This document shows positions 42,624 through 50,752 of a DNA stretch of 64,000 bases, in pieces. The notes beneath the pieces were generated by a model. The model searched no databases and was not told the DNA's origin. It worked only from the letters and a program-made list of their open reading frames with translations. Both the position numbers and the translations under genes were made by a program. Source of the stretch: Streptomyces rhizosphaerihabitans (lineage in GTDB: Bacteria; Actinomycetota; Actinomycetes; Streptomycetales; Streptomycetaceae); contig NZ_JAODTZ010000001.1 in NCBI RefSeq assembly GCF_025399795.1, positions 186,001-250,000 of the forward strand. The letters run 5' to 3'. Every line of letters begins with the position of its first letter. The first letter of the stretch is position 1.

Positions 42624-44170
42624 AGGACCGCCTTGATGCATTCACCGATGTGCCGGGCGACGTTGACCGATACCGCGTTTCCGCCCTGCATCGTCTGCTC
42701 GGCCTGGGTGCCCAAGACCACGTACCGACGGAGGAACCGCTGGGCTTCCAACTGCTCGCGGGGCTTGAGCATCCGGAAGAAGCAGTCCTCCACCGCGGGC
42801 GCGGAGCGAAGGAGCGCCGCCGAGTCGCGGGTGGACAAGGTGTGAACGGGCTCGGCGACTGTCTTGACTGTGGCCTTGCGGTAGGGGATGACCAGCGTGT
42901 TGCGCAGCTCGGCCGGGACCGGCCCGCCAGGGACAACCAGGCCGTGATGGTTGCCCTGAGCGGTGACGGCGGTGACCGGCTCGGTGGCTAGCGCCGGATT
43001 GGCGTTCTGCCGGTAGGTGATCACGAACGGCGCCGGGTCGACGGTGACCAGGGCCTCGCTCTCGCGGGTCATCCGGGTGCGCATCGGGTCGGCGACGTCG
43101 CTGCAGGCGGTGTTCCAGCTACCGCCGGTCGGCACGAGCAGCGCGTCGCCCTGCTTGATGGTGCGGGTGGAAAACGGTCGCTCCTCCACCGCATAGGCCC
43201 GGTCGGTGCCGTCCTTGCCGTGGTTGAGAGTGACCGAGGACGGGGTGTGGGGGAACTTGATCAGGCCCGCGCGGATGCGCTCCATGGTGGTGTCCGCCAG
43301 CGGCTTCTTACGGTCCCCGATGCGCTGGCCCAGGTCGTCCCAGTTGATGACGGAGGCGGCCGGACGCACGTACGGCTCGACGATGGCGTGACGGCAGCGC
43401 CTGTTGGGACAGCGGTAGTTGTAGTCACGCAAGTACTTGCCGATCCGGCCCCTCGGGTCGAACCACGCCTTCTTCGCGCGAACGTCCTTGCCGCACTCGA
43501 CGCAGAACGCTTGCGGGCGGGGCTCCAAGTCCGGCTTGGGCATGCCCTTGAGGCGGAAGCAGATGTAGATGCGGTCCCGCCACTGCGGGGCGCGCAGGTT
43601 GTCGTCGTCGCCGACATGCGCGGAGGTGACGCACAGGATCTGCGGCGGTTCGTAGCCGAGCTCCGTCATCGCCTTCACCCAGGTCTTGAAGAGGACCCAG
43701 GACAGAGCGAATTCGACGACGTTCTCGATGACCACGTACGGGAATCGCTTGGCCTCGCAGGCCCGCACCACGCACCAGGCGGTCGCCCGGGTCCGTTCGA
43801 ATGCCTCCGGAGTCAGGGCCTTCCACGACTCGGCGTCGTCGTCGTCGCCGAGCTGGTCGAGGACCTCGAACAGATCGAGCTGATCGGTCGGGTGAACGAG
43901 GCCGCCGGCCGGGCTGACCTCGGTGCAGATGATCGACGCCCACAGCAGCAGTGCTCGCGGCAGGAACCGCATCGGGTAGCCGGTGACGTCAGCGGTCAGA
44001 TGCTCGATGGTGGGGTGGTTAGCAGCGTGGGAGTCCATCGCGACCTGCCAGTGGTTCATGGCGAGCTTGCCGCGCCAACCGGCTTCCACCAGGCCGGAGG
44101 AGGATCCGCCGGCCCCGGCGAGCAGGTCGTTGAACGTCAGCTCAAGGCTGCGGGGAAGAGTGGTCAACAA
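42620..44170 (-). CDS. DNA (cytosine-5) methyltransferase of the prophage
   Basis: 516 residues. I start it at TTG 44170, 6 nt after the cassette GGAG. Motif I is FNDLLAGAGGSSSGLVEAGW; the catalytic motif IV region is ASIICTEVSPAGG, with the Cys in IIC rather than PC; motif VI is VIENV; motif VIII QWRDRIYICF is present. An internal four-Cys zinc knuckle (CVECGKDV and CPNRRC) sits near residue 225-265. It would methylate C5 of cytosine in phage and host DNA, for example to escape restriction. Longer than the 350-400 typical of the family because of this insert. Confidence 0.82.
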   Translation of the reverse strand: MLTTLPRSLELTFNDLLAGAGGSSSGLVEAGWRGKLAMNHWQVAMDSHAANHPTIEHLTADVTGYPMRFLPRALLLWASIICTEVSPAGGLVHPTDQLDLFEVLDQLGDDDDAESWKALTPEAFERTRATAWCVVRACEAKRFPYVVIENVVEFALSWVLFKTWVKAMTELGYEPPQILCVTSAHVGDDDNLRAPQWRDRIYICFRLKGMPKPDLEPRPQAFCVECGKDVRAKKAWFDPRGRIGKYLRDYNYRCPNRRCRHAIVEPYVRPAASVINWDDLGQRIGDRKKPLADTTMERIRAGLIKFPHTPSSVTLNHGKDGTDRAYAVEERPFSTRTIKQGDALLVPTGGSWNTACSDVADPMRTRMTRESEALVTVDPAPFVITYRQNANPALATEPVTAVTAQGNHHGLVVPGGPVPAELRNTLVIPYRKATVKTVAEPVHTLSTRDSAALLRSAPAVEDCFFRMLKPREQLEAQRFLRRYVVLGTQAEQTMQGGNAVSVNVARHIGECIKAVL

Positions 44171-44236
44171 GGTGTTCTCCAAGAGGTCGAGCGCCCGGCC
44201 CCGCGCGGTGCGGGGCCGGGCCTGATCGGGTGGGGG

Positions 44237-44908
44237 TCAGAGGAGTGGCTGGCGGCTGACGAAGACGACCTGCAGCACGTCGCGGCGCCGCCAGACCGCC
44301 AGGGGCCAGTCGGTGTCGCCCTGTTCGTGGACCATTTGCCAGCCGCCCTCCTCGAGGAGGTGGGTCTGCCAGCCGTACTCCTTGACCGCTTCCGCATGGC
44401 TGTCGAAGGGGCCAGCGATGACCCGGCCGCGGCTGGCGTGCTGGGAGTCGACGCCGACGAAGCTGACGGCGAACCTCTGCACGGTCGCCAGCAGCAGCTG
44501 GCCGAGCTTGGCCCCGGCTGACTGGGTGTCCGCGTCGATCAGGGACTTCAGGTGCAAGGCGATGGCGGCGTGCATCGTGACGATGTCGGCGCCGTGCTTT
44601 TCGTACTCGCCGCCCTCGGTGGAGTCGAAGACCGGACCGTCGTAGGTCGGGTTGTCGTGGTGGCTGCGTCTCACGTGCCAGCCAGTGACCTGCTCCAGGC
44701 GGTCGGGCAGCGCGTCGTGGTCGGCGATGACCAGGTGCGTGCCGTCGGGCAGGTCGGCGTAGATGACGGTCTGGCCGCCGCAGGTCTCGATGTCGCAGAC
44801 GAGTCCGGCCGCGCGCAGCGGCGTGGTGACCGGCTCGTACTGCATCCACAGGGCCTGCCACTCGGGGCGGCCGACACGGCCGTGGTCGGGAAGGGGTGCG
44901 AGGTTCAA
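44237..44908 (-). CDS. Phage protein of unknown function
   Basis: 223 residues from TTG 44908, again 6 nt after GGAG of the cassette (44915-44924). Mixed alpha/beta: AGLVCDIETCGGQTVIYADL, LVIADHDALPDRLEQV, AVSFVGVDSQHASRGRVIAG. Not recognised. ATGTGCCACA lies 35 nt upstream. Confidence 0.62.
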   Translation of the reverse strand: MNLAPLPDHGRVGRPEWQALWMQYEPVTTPLRAAGLVCDIETCGGQTVIYADLPDGTHLVIADHDALPDRLEQVTGWHVRRSHHDNPTYDGPVFDSTEGGEYEKHGADIVTMHAAIALHLKSLIDADTQSAGAKLGQLLLATVQRFAVSFVGVDSQHASRGRVIAGPFDSHAEAVKEYGWQTHLLEEGGWQMVHEQGDTDWPLAVWRRRDVLQVVFVSRQPLL

Positions 44909-44941
44909 CGCGTTCTCCAAGAGGCGATTCGTACGGTACAG

Positions 44942-44955
44942 AGTTGTGGCACATT
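44942..44955 (-). promoter_or_regulatory. ATRTGCCACA motif, copy 4
   Basis: Minus strand AAATGTGCCACAAC, 35 nt before the TTG start at 44908. Confidence 0.6.
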
Positions 44956-44998
44956 TCGGAATGGGCGGCAGAGTTTCCCCGCCGCCCACACCGGAGGG

Positions 44999-45508
44999 TC
45001 AGACCGCGTGAGCAGGCTTGACCGCCAGCGGGAAGCCGAGCTCGGCGGCGATTCGCTCGGCGCTGTCGATACTGGCCGCGCAACTGCCGTCCTTGTACTC
45101 GTGGGCGGGGGTCTTCAGGCCGTGGAACTCACCGTGCGCCTCGGTGACGGCGACCGGCCAGGCCGCATCGAGGAAGCCGACGACACCCTCGGCCTCCACG
45201 ACCAGGACGTCACCGTCGCGAATGTCGTCGCAGCACTGGGTGGCGTCGTACGCCTCGGCAGTCGTGCCGTCGAAGCGGTGGACCTTGGGCAGGCGCGCGA
45301 GCTCCAGCAGCTTCGACACGGCGTGGTCGCGGACAGCCATCGCCCCCGCCTGCTCGGGGTAGTCCCGCACTGCCCGGTCGGCGTTCCCCAGCTCCAGCAG
45401 ACCTTCCCCCACTTGCAGAGGACTGTCCGCGTAGACGCGGGCCAGGCCGGCGAGGACTGCGGCGACCGCCTCCGTGACGTCCTGCGCGATGATCATCGGT
45501 TCCGTCAT
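44999..45508 (-). CDS. Phage protein of unknown function
   Basis: 169 residues, ATG 45508 with GAAAGGTAAG upstream. Helical first half (VTEAVAAVLAGLARVYADSP) and a beta-rich second half with GDVLVVEAEGVVGFLDAAWP. No family recognised. First sizeable gene after promoter P3, 185 nt from it. Confidence 0.65.
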   Translation of the reverse strand: MTEPMIIAQDVTEAVAAVLAGLARVYADSPLQVGEGLLELGNADRAVRDYPEQAGAMAVRDHAVSKLLELARLPKVHRFDGTTAEAYDATQCCDDIRDGDVLVVEAEGVVGFLDAAWPVAVTEAHGEFHGLKTPAHEYKDGSCAASIDSAERIAAELGFPLAVKPAHAV

Positions 45509-45573
45509 GCTGCTTACCTTTCAGCCGGTGGGCGGGGAGGGACGTTCCCCCTGCGCCGAGATGTTCGTTCGAG

Positions 45574-45587
45574 TGGTGTGGCATATC
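45574..45587 (-). promoter_or_regulatory. ATRTGCCACA motif, copy 5
   Basis: Minus strand GGATATGCCACACC, about 70 nt before the start at 45508 and 110 nt after P3. Confidence 0.55.
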
Positions 45588-45693
45588 CGATGGCGAGCGG
45601 CGGAGCCTTGACCCGCCGCCGGAAGTCAGGCCAGCGCAGCCCTTCTCGCGGTGTCGTGCGATCGGGGAGCGATCCCCCTTCCCCACTCCTCTT

Positions 45694-45721
45694 ATTCTAC
45701 CCTCCCTCGAAGGGGGGTCAA
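45694..45721 (-). promoter_or_regulatory. Leftward phage promoter P3
   Basis: TTGACC (45716-45721), 16-bp spacer, TAGAAT (45694-45699), with GGGAAAAAATC upstream. The -35 box overlaps the stop codon of the upstream frameshifted gene. Confidence 0.8.
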
Positions 45722-46624
45722 GATTTTTTCCCGGAGGTACCGGCGTCGCGTCCCTTCTCACGCCCCTGGCGGGCCATCTGACGCGCCAGCAGCCGAGCCG
45801 CCTCCACATCCTCGGGCCGCTCCTGCGCGACGCGCCTTGCCCGGTCGAGGTCCGCCTGATAGCCGCGCAGCCAGTCTTGCTGCGCCTGGCGCTCCACTTC
45901 CCCTCTGTCCCGTTCACTGGCCGCGCGAGCAGCGCGCGGGTTGGTGCCGCAGGCACGGCAACTCGCAGCCGGGACGGGGTGTCTGGCGCAGCCACCGGGC
46001 TCCCCCGTGGCTACGCCAGCCGCGGGGGTAGGGGGGGGAAGGAAGGAAAGAGGAAGAAGAAGGAAAAGAAGGGGTTCCCCGGGGGGAACCCAGTGGGTTC
46101 CCCGGGGGCAACCCTGTGGGTTCCCCGGGGGGAACCCTGCCGTCGCTCTCCTCAGGGTTCCCCCGGGGGAACCCTGCCCGCTTCACGCCCGCACCGGCGG
46201 CCAGCGCGCGGGCGTCGATGTCTTCGTGCGTCCTCGCGGGCTTGGAGGGGGCTGCCCGAGCGACGCCCGGGCGGGCCAGCCGCGGGTTCTTCGGCGCGGC
46301 GTCAGCCTCCTTGAAGCGGGCCTCCAGATCGTCGTTGGATGGGATGGGAGGCACCCCCAGGGGGAACACCCGGTAGACCGCCCGGCGGCCCGCCTTGCCG
46401 GTCTCCACGCGCTCTATGAGGCCCTTGGCGACCAACTCGGTGACGATGGTCATGCACCGTTTCTCGCCTACGCCGATCCACGCGCGCAGCCTGCGCAGGC
46501 CCGGCTTGGACAGGCGTGTCTCGTCGTCGGCCGAGTCGCAGATCTTCATCATGGCCAGCTTCTGAGACTGAGTCACCACGTCTTCGGGCAGGTACGCGGC
46601 GACGACCATCAAGTGAATGGACAA
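45718..46624 (-). CDS. Winged-helix replication-type phage protein, frameshifted at a C8 run
   Basis: The frame from ATG 46624 gives a winged helix: VTQSQKLAMMKICDSADDET, LSKPGLRRLRAWIGVGEKRC, MTIVTELVAKGLIERVE and YRVFPLGVPP. A Gly/Pro/Asn-rich linker follows, written by four DNA palindromes. At the run of eight C (minus strand, about 46031-46038) the frame leaves coding sequence and stops at 45914. One C less would continue into another frame that reads GGCARHPVPAASCRACGTNP, then a charged helix, and ends at 45718. I take both parts as one gene, broken by a one-base change, by slippage or by a sequence error. Confidence 0.7.
46072..46174. repeat. Four 20-bp palindromic iterons inside the winged-helix gene
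   Basis: GGGTTCCCCGGGGGGAACCC and close variants at 46072-46091, 46095-46114, 46118-46137 and 46155-46174. The first three are 23 bp apart. A replication-type gene that carries iterons in its own linker region is a known way to mark a phage origin. Confidence 0.75.
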
Positions 46625-46640
46625 CGGAAGTTCCCTCCAC

Positions 46641-46684
46641 GGACGGTCGCTGGCCTCCCCGGCCGGGGAGGCCAGCGACCGTCC
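46641..46684 (-). terminator. 20-bp-arm hairpin terminator
   Basis: Perfect arms 46641-46660 and 46665-46684 around GGCC, directly after the stop of the nuclease gene at 46687. Confidence 0.8.
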
Positions 46685-46686
46685 GA

Positions 46687-47823
46687 TCAGGCCTTGAAGG
46701 GCCGCACGATGATGGTCTTGGGCGTGGTCCGGGCGCTCCGCTTCTCAGGGACGGCCAAGCCCGCATCCTTCAAGGTGTCGACCATCCGCTTCTCGTCGGG
46801 CAGCATCGGCACCGGGATGCCGGCGTCTTCGAGCAGGTCGACCATGGCCTCCACATCGATGTCCCAGGTCGGATTCCCGCCGCCCCAGGCCAGCTCGTTG
46901 GCGCCGTACACGCCCGCCGGGGAGGTGTCGATCTTCTTGCGGGCGAGGGCCTTGATCCGATTACCCTCGGTCTGCAGCTCATGTCCGCGCACGTAGTCGG
47001 CAAGGGTCTGGGTGCGGTCGGCGTCGTTGTGGATGAGGGCGGTCTGCACGGGGGTGCCGGGCTGCTCGGGCAGGCCCCAGCAGGCCGACATGAACGGGCA
47101 GTGGTCGCAGATGGCATCCAGGCCGGGCCCGTCGAAGTCGCGGCGCCCCTCCTCGGGGCTGGTCAGTTCCCGCACGCGCTGCACCCACCAGCGGGCGCGG
47201 GTGGCCTCCATCGGGTCGAACGCGAACTCCTCGACGTGCTCTTCGCCGTTGTCGCGGTTGACGAAGCGGAAGCGGATCCGGGCCACCTCCAGTGCGCCGA
47301 GCCTGGTCAGGTACCGCTGGCCGCGCACATCCTCGAAGCCGGTCGTGCGCAGCAGGTCGGCGTACAGGTACACCTGCCGCAGCTCGGCCTCGGAGGGCCC
47401 GTAGCGGCGCACCTTGTCCCACAGGAACGTTGACTTCGTCTTGACGTCCTCCACCGTCACTCCATGCTGGGCCGCCACCTTGGGGCGGTGGCGGGCGGGG
47501 ACGCGGGCGGCGGTCGCCTCATCGAGCTGCACGACGTCGATGTGACCCTTGATCATGTCGTCGGCGACCGCACGCTCCACCAGCCAGCCGTACTCGCTGC
47601 GCGCGGCGCTCAACAGGCCCTCGTGTATGTAGGTGCCAAGGATCGCGGCACGCTTTTCGCTCTCGTTGGTCGGGGCGGTCCCGGCCACGATGTAGGCGGC
47701 GCGGCGCTCGCACACCGTGTCCGAGGCGCCGAGCTGTCGCTGCAGGGAGCGCGGCCGTCTGGCGTCGACATCGTGCGCGGCTGTCCACAACGATGGCGTG
47801 GATTCCACAGGCTGAGCTGTCAT
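46687..47823 (-). CDS. PD-(D/E)XK nuclease, Cas4/RecB-like (phage recombination)
   Basis: 378 residues from ATG 47823. The nuclease core shows GTYIHEGLL, KGHIDVVQLDE with the metal Asp, and VEDVKTKSTFLWDK giving the D/E-x-K pair. C-terminal DAICDHCPFMSACWG with CxxCx5C fits the Fe-S cluster cysteines of Cas4/AddB-type nucleases, though I do not see the usual fourth Cys clearly. It lies directly after the Sak4-like ATPase gene, so the pair probably makes the phage recombination module (exonuclease plus strand-pairing ATPase). Start near a variant cassette (TCCAAAGG on the plus strand). Confidence 0.78.
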   Translation of the reverse strand: MTAQPVESTPSLWTAAHDVDARRPRSLQRQLGASDTVCERRAAYIVAGTAPTNESEKRAAILGTYIHEGLLSAARSEYGWLVERAVADDMIKGHIDVVQLDEATAARVPARHRPKVAAQHGVTVEDVKTKSTFLWDKVRRYGPSEAELRQVYLYADLLRTTGFEDVRGQRYLTRLGALEVARIRFRFVNRDNGEEHVEEFAFDPMEATRARWWVQRVRELTSPEEGRRDFDGPGLDAICDHCPFMSACWGLPEQPGTPVQTALIHNDADRTQTLADYVRGHELQTEGNRIKALARKKIDTSPAGVYGANELAWGGGNPTWDIDVEAMVDLLEDAGIPVPMLPDEKRMVDTLKDAGLAVPEKRSARTTPKTIIVRPFKA

Positions 47824-47882
47824 CAGGTACTCCAAAGGTCGTGAGGCAGGCCGGTCCGTAGGAGCCCGGCCCGCGAGGCAGG

Positions 47883-49088
47883 TCAGCTCTGGGCGGCGGC
47901 CGGCTTGGCAGCCGTGCGCTTGGCAGCGGGCGTGCGTTTGGCGGCGGTGGCGCGCTTGGCGGCTGTGCGCTTGGCGGGGGCCTTGCGCACTGGGCGCCGG
48001 TCCGGCTCGTCGTCGGGCTCGCCGTCGCCCTCCTCGGCCCTGCGTTCGACGGCAGCCCGCAGCCGGTCGGCGTCGCTGAGCGGGCCCTGCCCCATCTCCG
48101 TGGGCGGGTTCTCCAGCTCGGTGACTTTTCGTTCGATCGCGTCGCGGATCGAGACGATCTCGGCGCGGATCAAGCCCGTGTCGTCTTCGGCCGCTTCCCA
48201 CCACAGCTCGCGCAGCCGCTCGACGTCGCGCAGCTCCGTCACGTCGTGGTCGTCCAGCCACGCCTGCACGCGGTCTCCGACCAGAGCGGGCATCTGGCGA
48301 GGCTGGGACTCCACCGAGCAGCCGAGTCTGTTGAAGACCAGGTCCTCGATGGTGAAGTCCGGCAGGTCCAGCGGCTGGCCGTCCTCGATGCGCAGCTGCA
48401 GCGAGCGGGCCTTGATGACCTGGGGGGCGCGACCCCGGCGCATCCGCACCCACACGGAGGCGTCGAACGCGAGGTCCTTCTGCGCCTGGACCTTCCACTC
48501 CTTCAGGACGCGGCCGCGGTTGTCGGTGATGGGCTTGCCGTTGTCGTCGATGGCGGTGATCTGCTTGCCGCGGGCGGTGATGATGGCGATGCCGGGGAAC
48601 GTCTGCAGGAGGTGGATGACGTCCTGCCACCGCTCGGTGGCGTCGTTCCACAGGTTCATGCCGACGTCGATCGCGGCGTCCGGGTCGTCCTGCAGCCGCT
48701 GCGCGTTGCTCCTGCCGCGCCGGGCCCGCTCGTTGGTCCAGGACTTCAGCATCCGCCACAGCGAGGACCCGGAGTCGACTGACAGCACCATCGGCGCCTC
48801 GCCGGCGATGGCGGCCCGGCGGGCCTCGGTGTGTACGGCCCGGATCTGCTCCAGGATGTCCCGGTAGGAGCCGTCGTGGTCGATGATCAGGTAGTCGGCG
48901 CCGGGGATCGCTGCATACTCGTCGGCGCTGCCCTCTGCGAGGTCGATCCAGTACATCTGGCCGATCCGCTTCGAGGCGGAGAACTCGGCGGCCGAGTAGG
49001 TCTTTCCGGCTCCCTCGTCTCCTTCGATGAGGATGAGTGGCCACGGCACGATGCCGGTTGGCTTGCGGGTTTTCAGCTTGATGCCCAT
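47883..49088 (-). CDS. Sak4-like RecA-fold ATPase with Lys/Ala repeat tail
   Basis: 401 residues, ATG 49088, cassette at 49097-49106. Walker A LIEGDEGAGKTYSAAEFS near residues 20-37, Walker B MVLSVDSGSSLWRML, and a C-terminal sensor region GIAIITARGKQI. This matches AAA_24 phage ATPases (Sak4), which promote single-strand annealing with an SSB. The last 45 residues are AKRTAAKR-type repeats like histone H1, a likely DNA-binding tail. Next gene downstream is the nuclease. Confidence 0.8.
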   Translation of the reverse strand: MGIKLKTRKPTGIVPWPLILIEGDEGAGKTYSAAEFSASKRIGQMYWIDLAEGSADEYAAIPGADYLIIDHDGSYRDILEQIRAVHTEARRAAIAGEAPMVLSVDSGSSLWRMLKSWTNERARRGRSNAQRLQDDPDAAIDVGMNLWNDATERWQDVIHLLQTFPGIAIITARGKQITAIDDNGKPITDNRGRVLKEWKVQAQKDLAFDASVWVRMRRGRAPQVIKARSLQLRIEDGQPLDLPDFTIEDLVFNRLGCSVESQPRQMPALVGDRVQAWLDDHDVTELRDVERLRELWWEAAEDDTGLIRAEIVSIRDAIERKVTELENPPTEMGQGPLSDADRLRAAVERRAEEGDGEPDDEPDRRPVRKAPAKRTAAKRATAAKRTPAAKRTAAKPAAAQS

Positions 49089-49115
49089 CTGGGCTGCTCC
49101 AAGAGGTCGTTGGTC

Positions 49116-49475
49116 TCATGCGGCGCGCAGGGCCCTCGTCTCGAACAGGTGCGCCCACTCGGGGTGGCGTTCGATCAGGAGCCGCGCGTACCGGCTGCGG
49201 AAGTCGTTGTTGAGCCGGAAGGCGTCACCTCGGGTGGCCTGTCCGTAGCGCCAGCGCAGGAGCTCGAAGAGCATCCCGATGCCGATGCGGCGAAAGCCCT
49301 TGGCGACGCAGTCGGCGGCCAGGTCCTCTAGATGCCGCAGCACCCACGGGTTGAGGGCGTGGAACGCCTCGAACCGCTGCTGAAGTTGAACGGGCTGGCC
49401 GGAGTGAATGGCGGGTTGCTGGACCGGCTGGATGCCGTCGTCCAGGTCGAGCTCTTGCTGCTGATAGATGGGCAC
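49116..49475 (-). CDS. Small phage protein of unknown function
   Basis: 119 residues from the GTG at 49475 with GGGGG upstream. An in-frame ATG pair at about 49616 would add 47 residues, but that part would run through the conserved ATGTGCCACA motif, so I prefer the shorter form. Content: Gln-rich start, then helical FHALNPWVLRHLEDLAADCV and a DNA-binding-like basic end. Not recognised. Confidence 0.62.
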   Translation of the reverse strand: MPIYQQQELDLDDGIQPVQQPAIHSGQPVQLQQRFEAFHALNPWVLRHLEDLAADCVAKGFRRIGIGMLFELLRWRYGQATRGDAFRLNNDFRSRYARLLIERHPEWAHLFETRALRAA

Positions 49476-49504
49476 GAGACCCCCGAAAGAGTTCACTCCA
49501 TACG

Positions 49505-49518
49505 AATGGTGTGGCACA
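49505..49518 (-). promoter_or_regulatory. ATRTGCCACA motif, copy 6
   Basis: Minus strand AGATGTGCCACACC, 30 nt before the start at 49475. Confidence 0.6.
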
Positions 49519-49629
49519 TCTTTCACGAAGGGTCCGACGTGATCAACCAGCACGCTGCACCGAAACCCGCATCCGGCGGTCGGCGACCGGGCCCTAACTG
49601 CGACGGCGCGCATCATTCCCCCCAAAGAC

Positions 49630-49663
49630 AAGAGCAGCGGCGTCATCCGGCGCCGCTGCTCTT
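49630..49663 (-). terminator. Terminator of the tandem-repeat DNA-binding gene
   Basis: Perfect arms AAGAGCAGCGGCG / complement with an 8-nt loop, 45 bp after the stop at 49707. Its right arm adjoins the TAGAAT box of P4. Confidence 0.75.
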
Positions 49664-49692
49664 ATTCTATCGCAATTGAGGTTTGCGTCGAA
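49664..49692 (-). promoter_or_regulatory. Leftward phage promoter P4 (weaker match)
   Basis: TAGAAT at 49664-49669 followed by AAGAG as in P1-P3, with TTCGAC at 49687-49692 as a possible -35 (17-bp spacer). The transcript would begin with the hairpin at 49630. Confidence 0.6.
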
Positions 49693-49706
49693 TTGATTTC
49701 CGCAGG

Positions 49707-50270
49707 TCAAACGGCCTTCGCGGCAAGCCCACGGGGGACTATCACAGAGCCGGGTCCGGTGTAGCGGCCCTGTCGCAGCGCCGCCTCGACCTGCGGCACG
49801 ATCGCCCACATCACCTTGCGGGACTTCGCCCGAATGTCGGGGGCGGCCTCGATGAGAGTGTCCAGCAGCCACAGCGGGGACCCCGACAGCTGGTAGTCCG
49901 CCGGCGCGAACCGGCCCTGCCGCACCACCGCCGACAAGTTCTGCGGGCTGGACAGGCCGAACAGCTGCGTCGCCTCCTGCAGACCGCACAGCGGCGGCAC
50001 CTCGTCCACCCCGCGCGACCACACACCGGGCTCCTGCGCGTCCACCAACTGCTGCAGTACCAGCTGGTCCAGGTCCTTGGGCCGCGGCTGCGTCTGCCCG
50101 TACCCCCGCACGAACGACAGCAGCCAGTACGGCGACCCCGACACGATCACGGCATGCTCGTAGTCCAGCGCACCTCGCCCCAGCCACCCCGTGACCTGGG
50201 GCCCCCGCACCCCGTACAGGGCGGCGAACTCCTGCCGGCCCGCCAGGAAAGGCTTCTTCCTCACCACCAC
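49707..50270 (-). CDS. Tandem-repeat DNA-binding protein, possible phage regulator
   Basis: 187 residues made of two similar halves. Each half has a helix-turn-helix-like part (FAALYGVRGPQVTGWLGRGA; ATQLFGLSSPQNLSAVVRQG) followed by the same signature (VSGSPYWLLSFV; LSGSPLWLLDTL). The repeats are about 90 residues apart. It resembles AlpA-like or helix-turn-helix proteins that bind as an internal dimer. The first gene after the transposon insertion point and its TAGAAT box. Start GTG 50270 with GGAGGAGAG upstream. Confidence 0.65.
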   Translation of the reverse strand: MVVRKKPFLAGRQEFAALYGVRGPQVTGWLGRGALDYEHAVIVSGSPYWLLSFVRGYGQTQPRPKDLDQLVLQQLVDAQEPGVWSRGVDEVPPLCGLQEATQLFGLSSPQNLSAVVRQGRFAPADYQLSGSPLWLLDTLIEAAPDIRAKSRKVMWAIVPQVEAALRQGRYTGPGSVIVPRGLAAKAV

Positions 50271-50302
50271 CGGCCCCCTCTCTCCTCCTGGACTGCACTT
50301 AG

Positions 50303-50308
50303 ATTCTA
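50303..50308 (-). promoter_or_regulatory. TAGAAT box upstream of the DNA-binding gene
   Basis: The same -10 sequence as P1-P4, 33 bp before the start at 50270. No good -35 is visible. The transposon-like insertion begins 36 bp further upstream and may have changed this control region. Confidence 0.5.
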
Positions 50309-50752
50309 TCTAGGGAAGGTCAGAGAGGCCGTTCCCGCGACTGTTGTCAGCGATCAAGCAATTCCCCAGTTTCAGCCGCTTGAGCGTCACGTAATTCCCC
50401 ACCCGCACTGTCACGATTCCCCATGGGGACGGCGGTCGGGAGCGTTGCCCCGGGCACTTGGGGATCAGGTGGAACTGGTTTCCCATGGGCATGCCGGAGC
50501 CGGGGTGAGGATCCTGACCATCTTGGAGTCGCAGTCGTCTCCCTCGACCTGCGAGCCGAGAGGTCGACGGACGCCCCGCATGGCAAGGAGAACGTGACTT
50601 CCTCGGACTGGACGGCCAACGCGTCCGCCGTCTCGGCATACCCGGCGGTTCCGCCTGCCGGGCTGATGCCGCCCCCGGTAAGGGTCGATCGGTCGCTCAT
50701 GGCCACAGGCGGCTGGCCCGCGACGAATGACCAGACCGACCCGCAGTCTCTC

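Noticed and set aside
46072..46174. CRISPR-like array
   Set aside because: The repeats are 20-bp palindromes with 3-17-bp gaps, lie in a coding frame and have no spacers of even length or cas genes nearby.
49616..49646. Earlier ATG starts for the gene at 49116
   Set aside because: The extension would include a hairpin-proximal leader and the conserved ATGTGCCACA motif; the GTG at 49475 with GGGGG fits better.
50347..50700. Possible small leftward gene after the CHAT stop (MSDRSTLTGGGISPAGG)
   Set aside because: No ribosome binding site, and its stop lies inside the terminal repeat of the insertion, so the frame is probably accidental.
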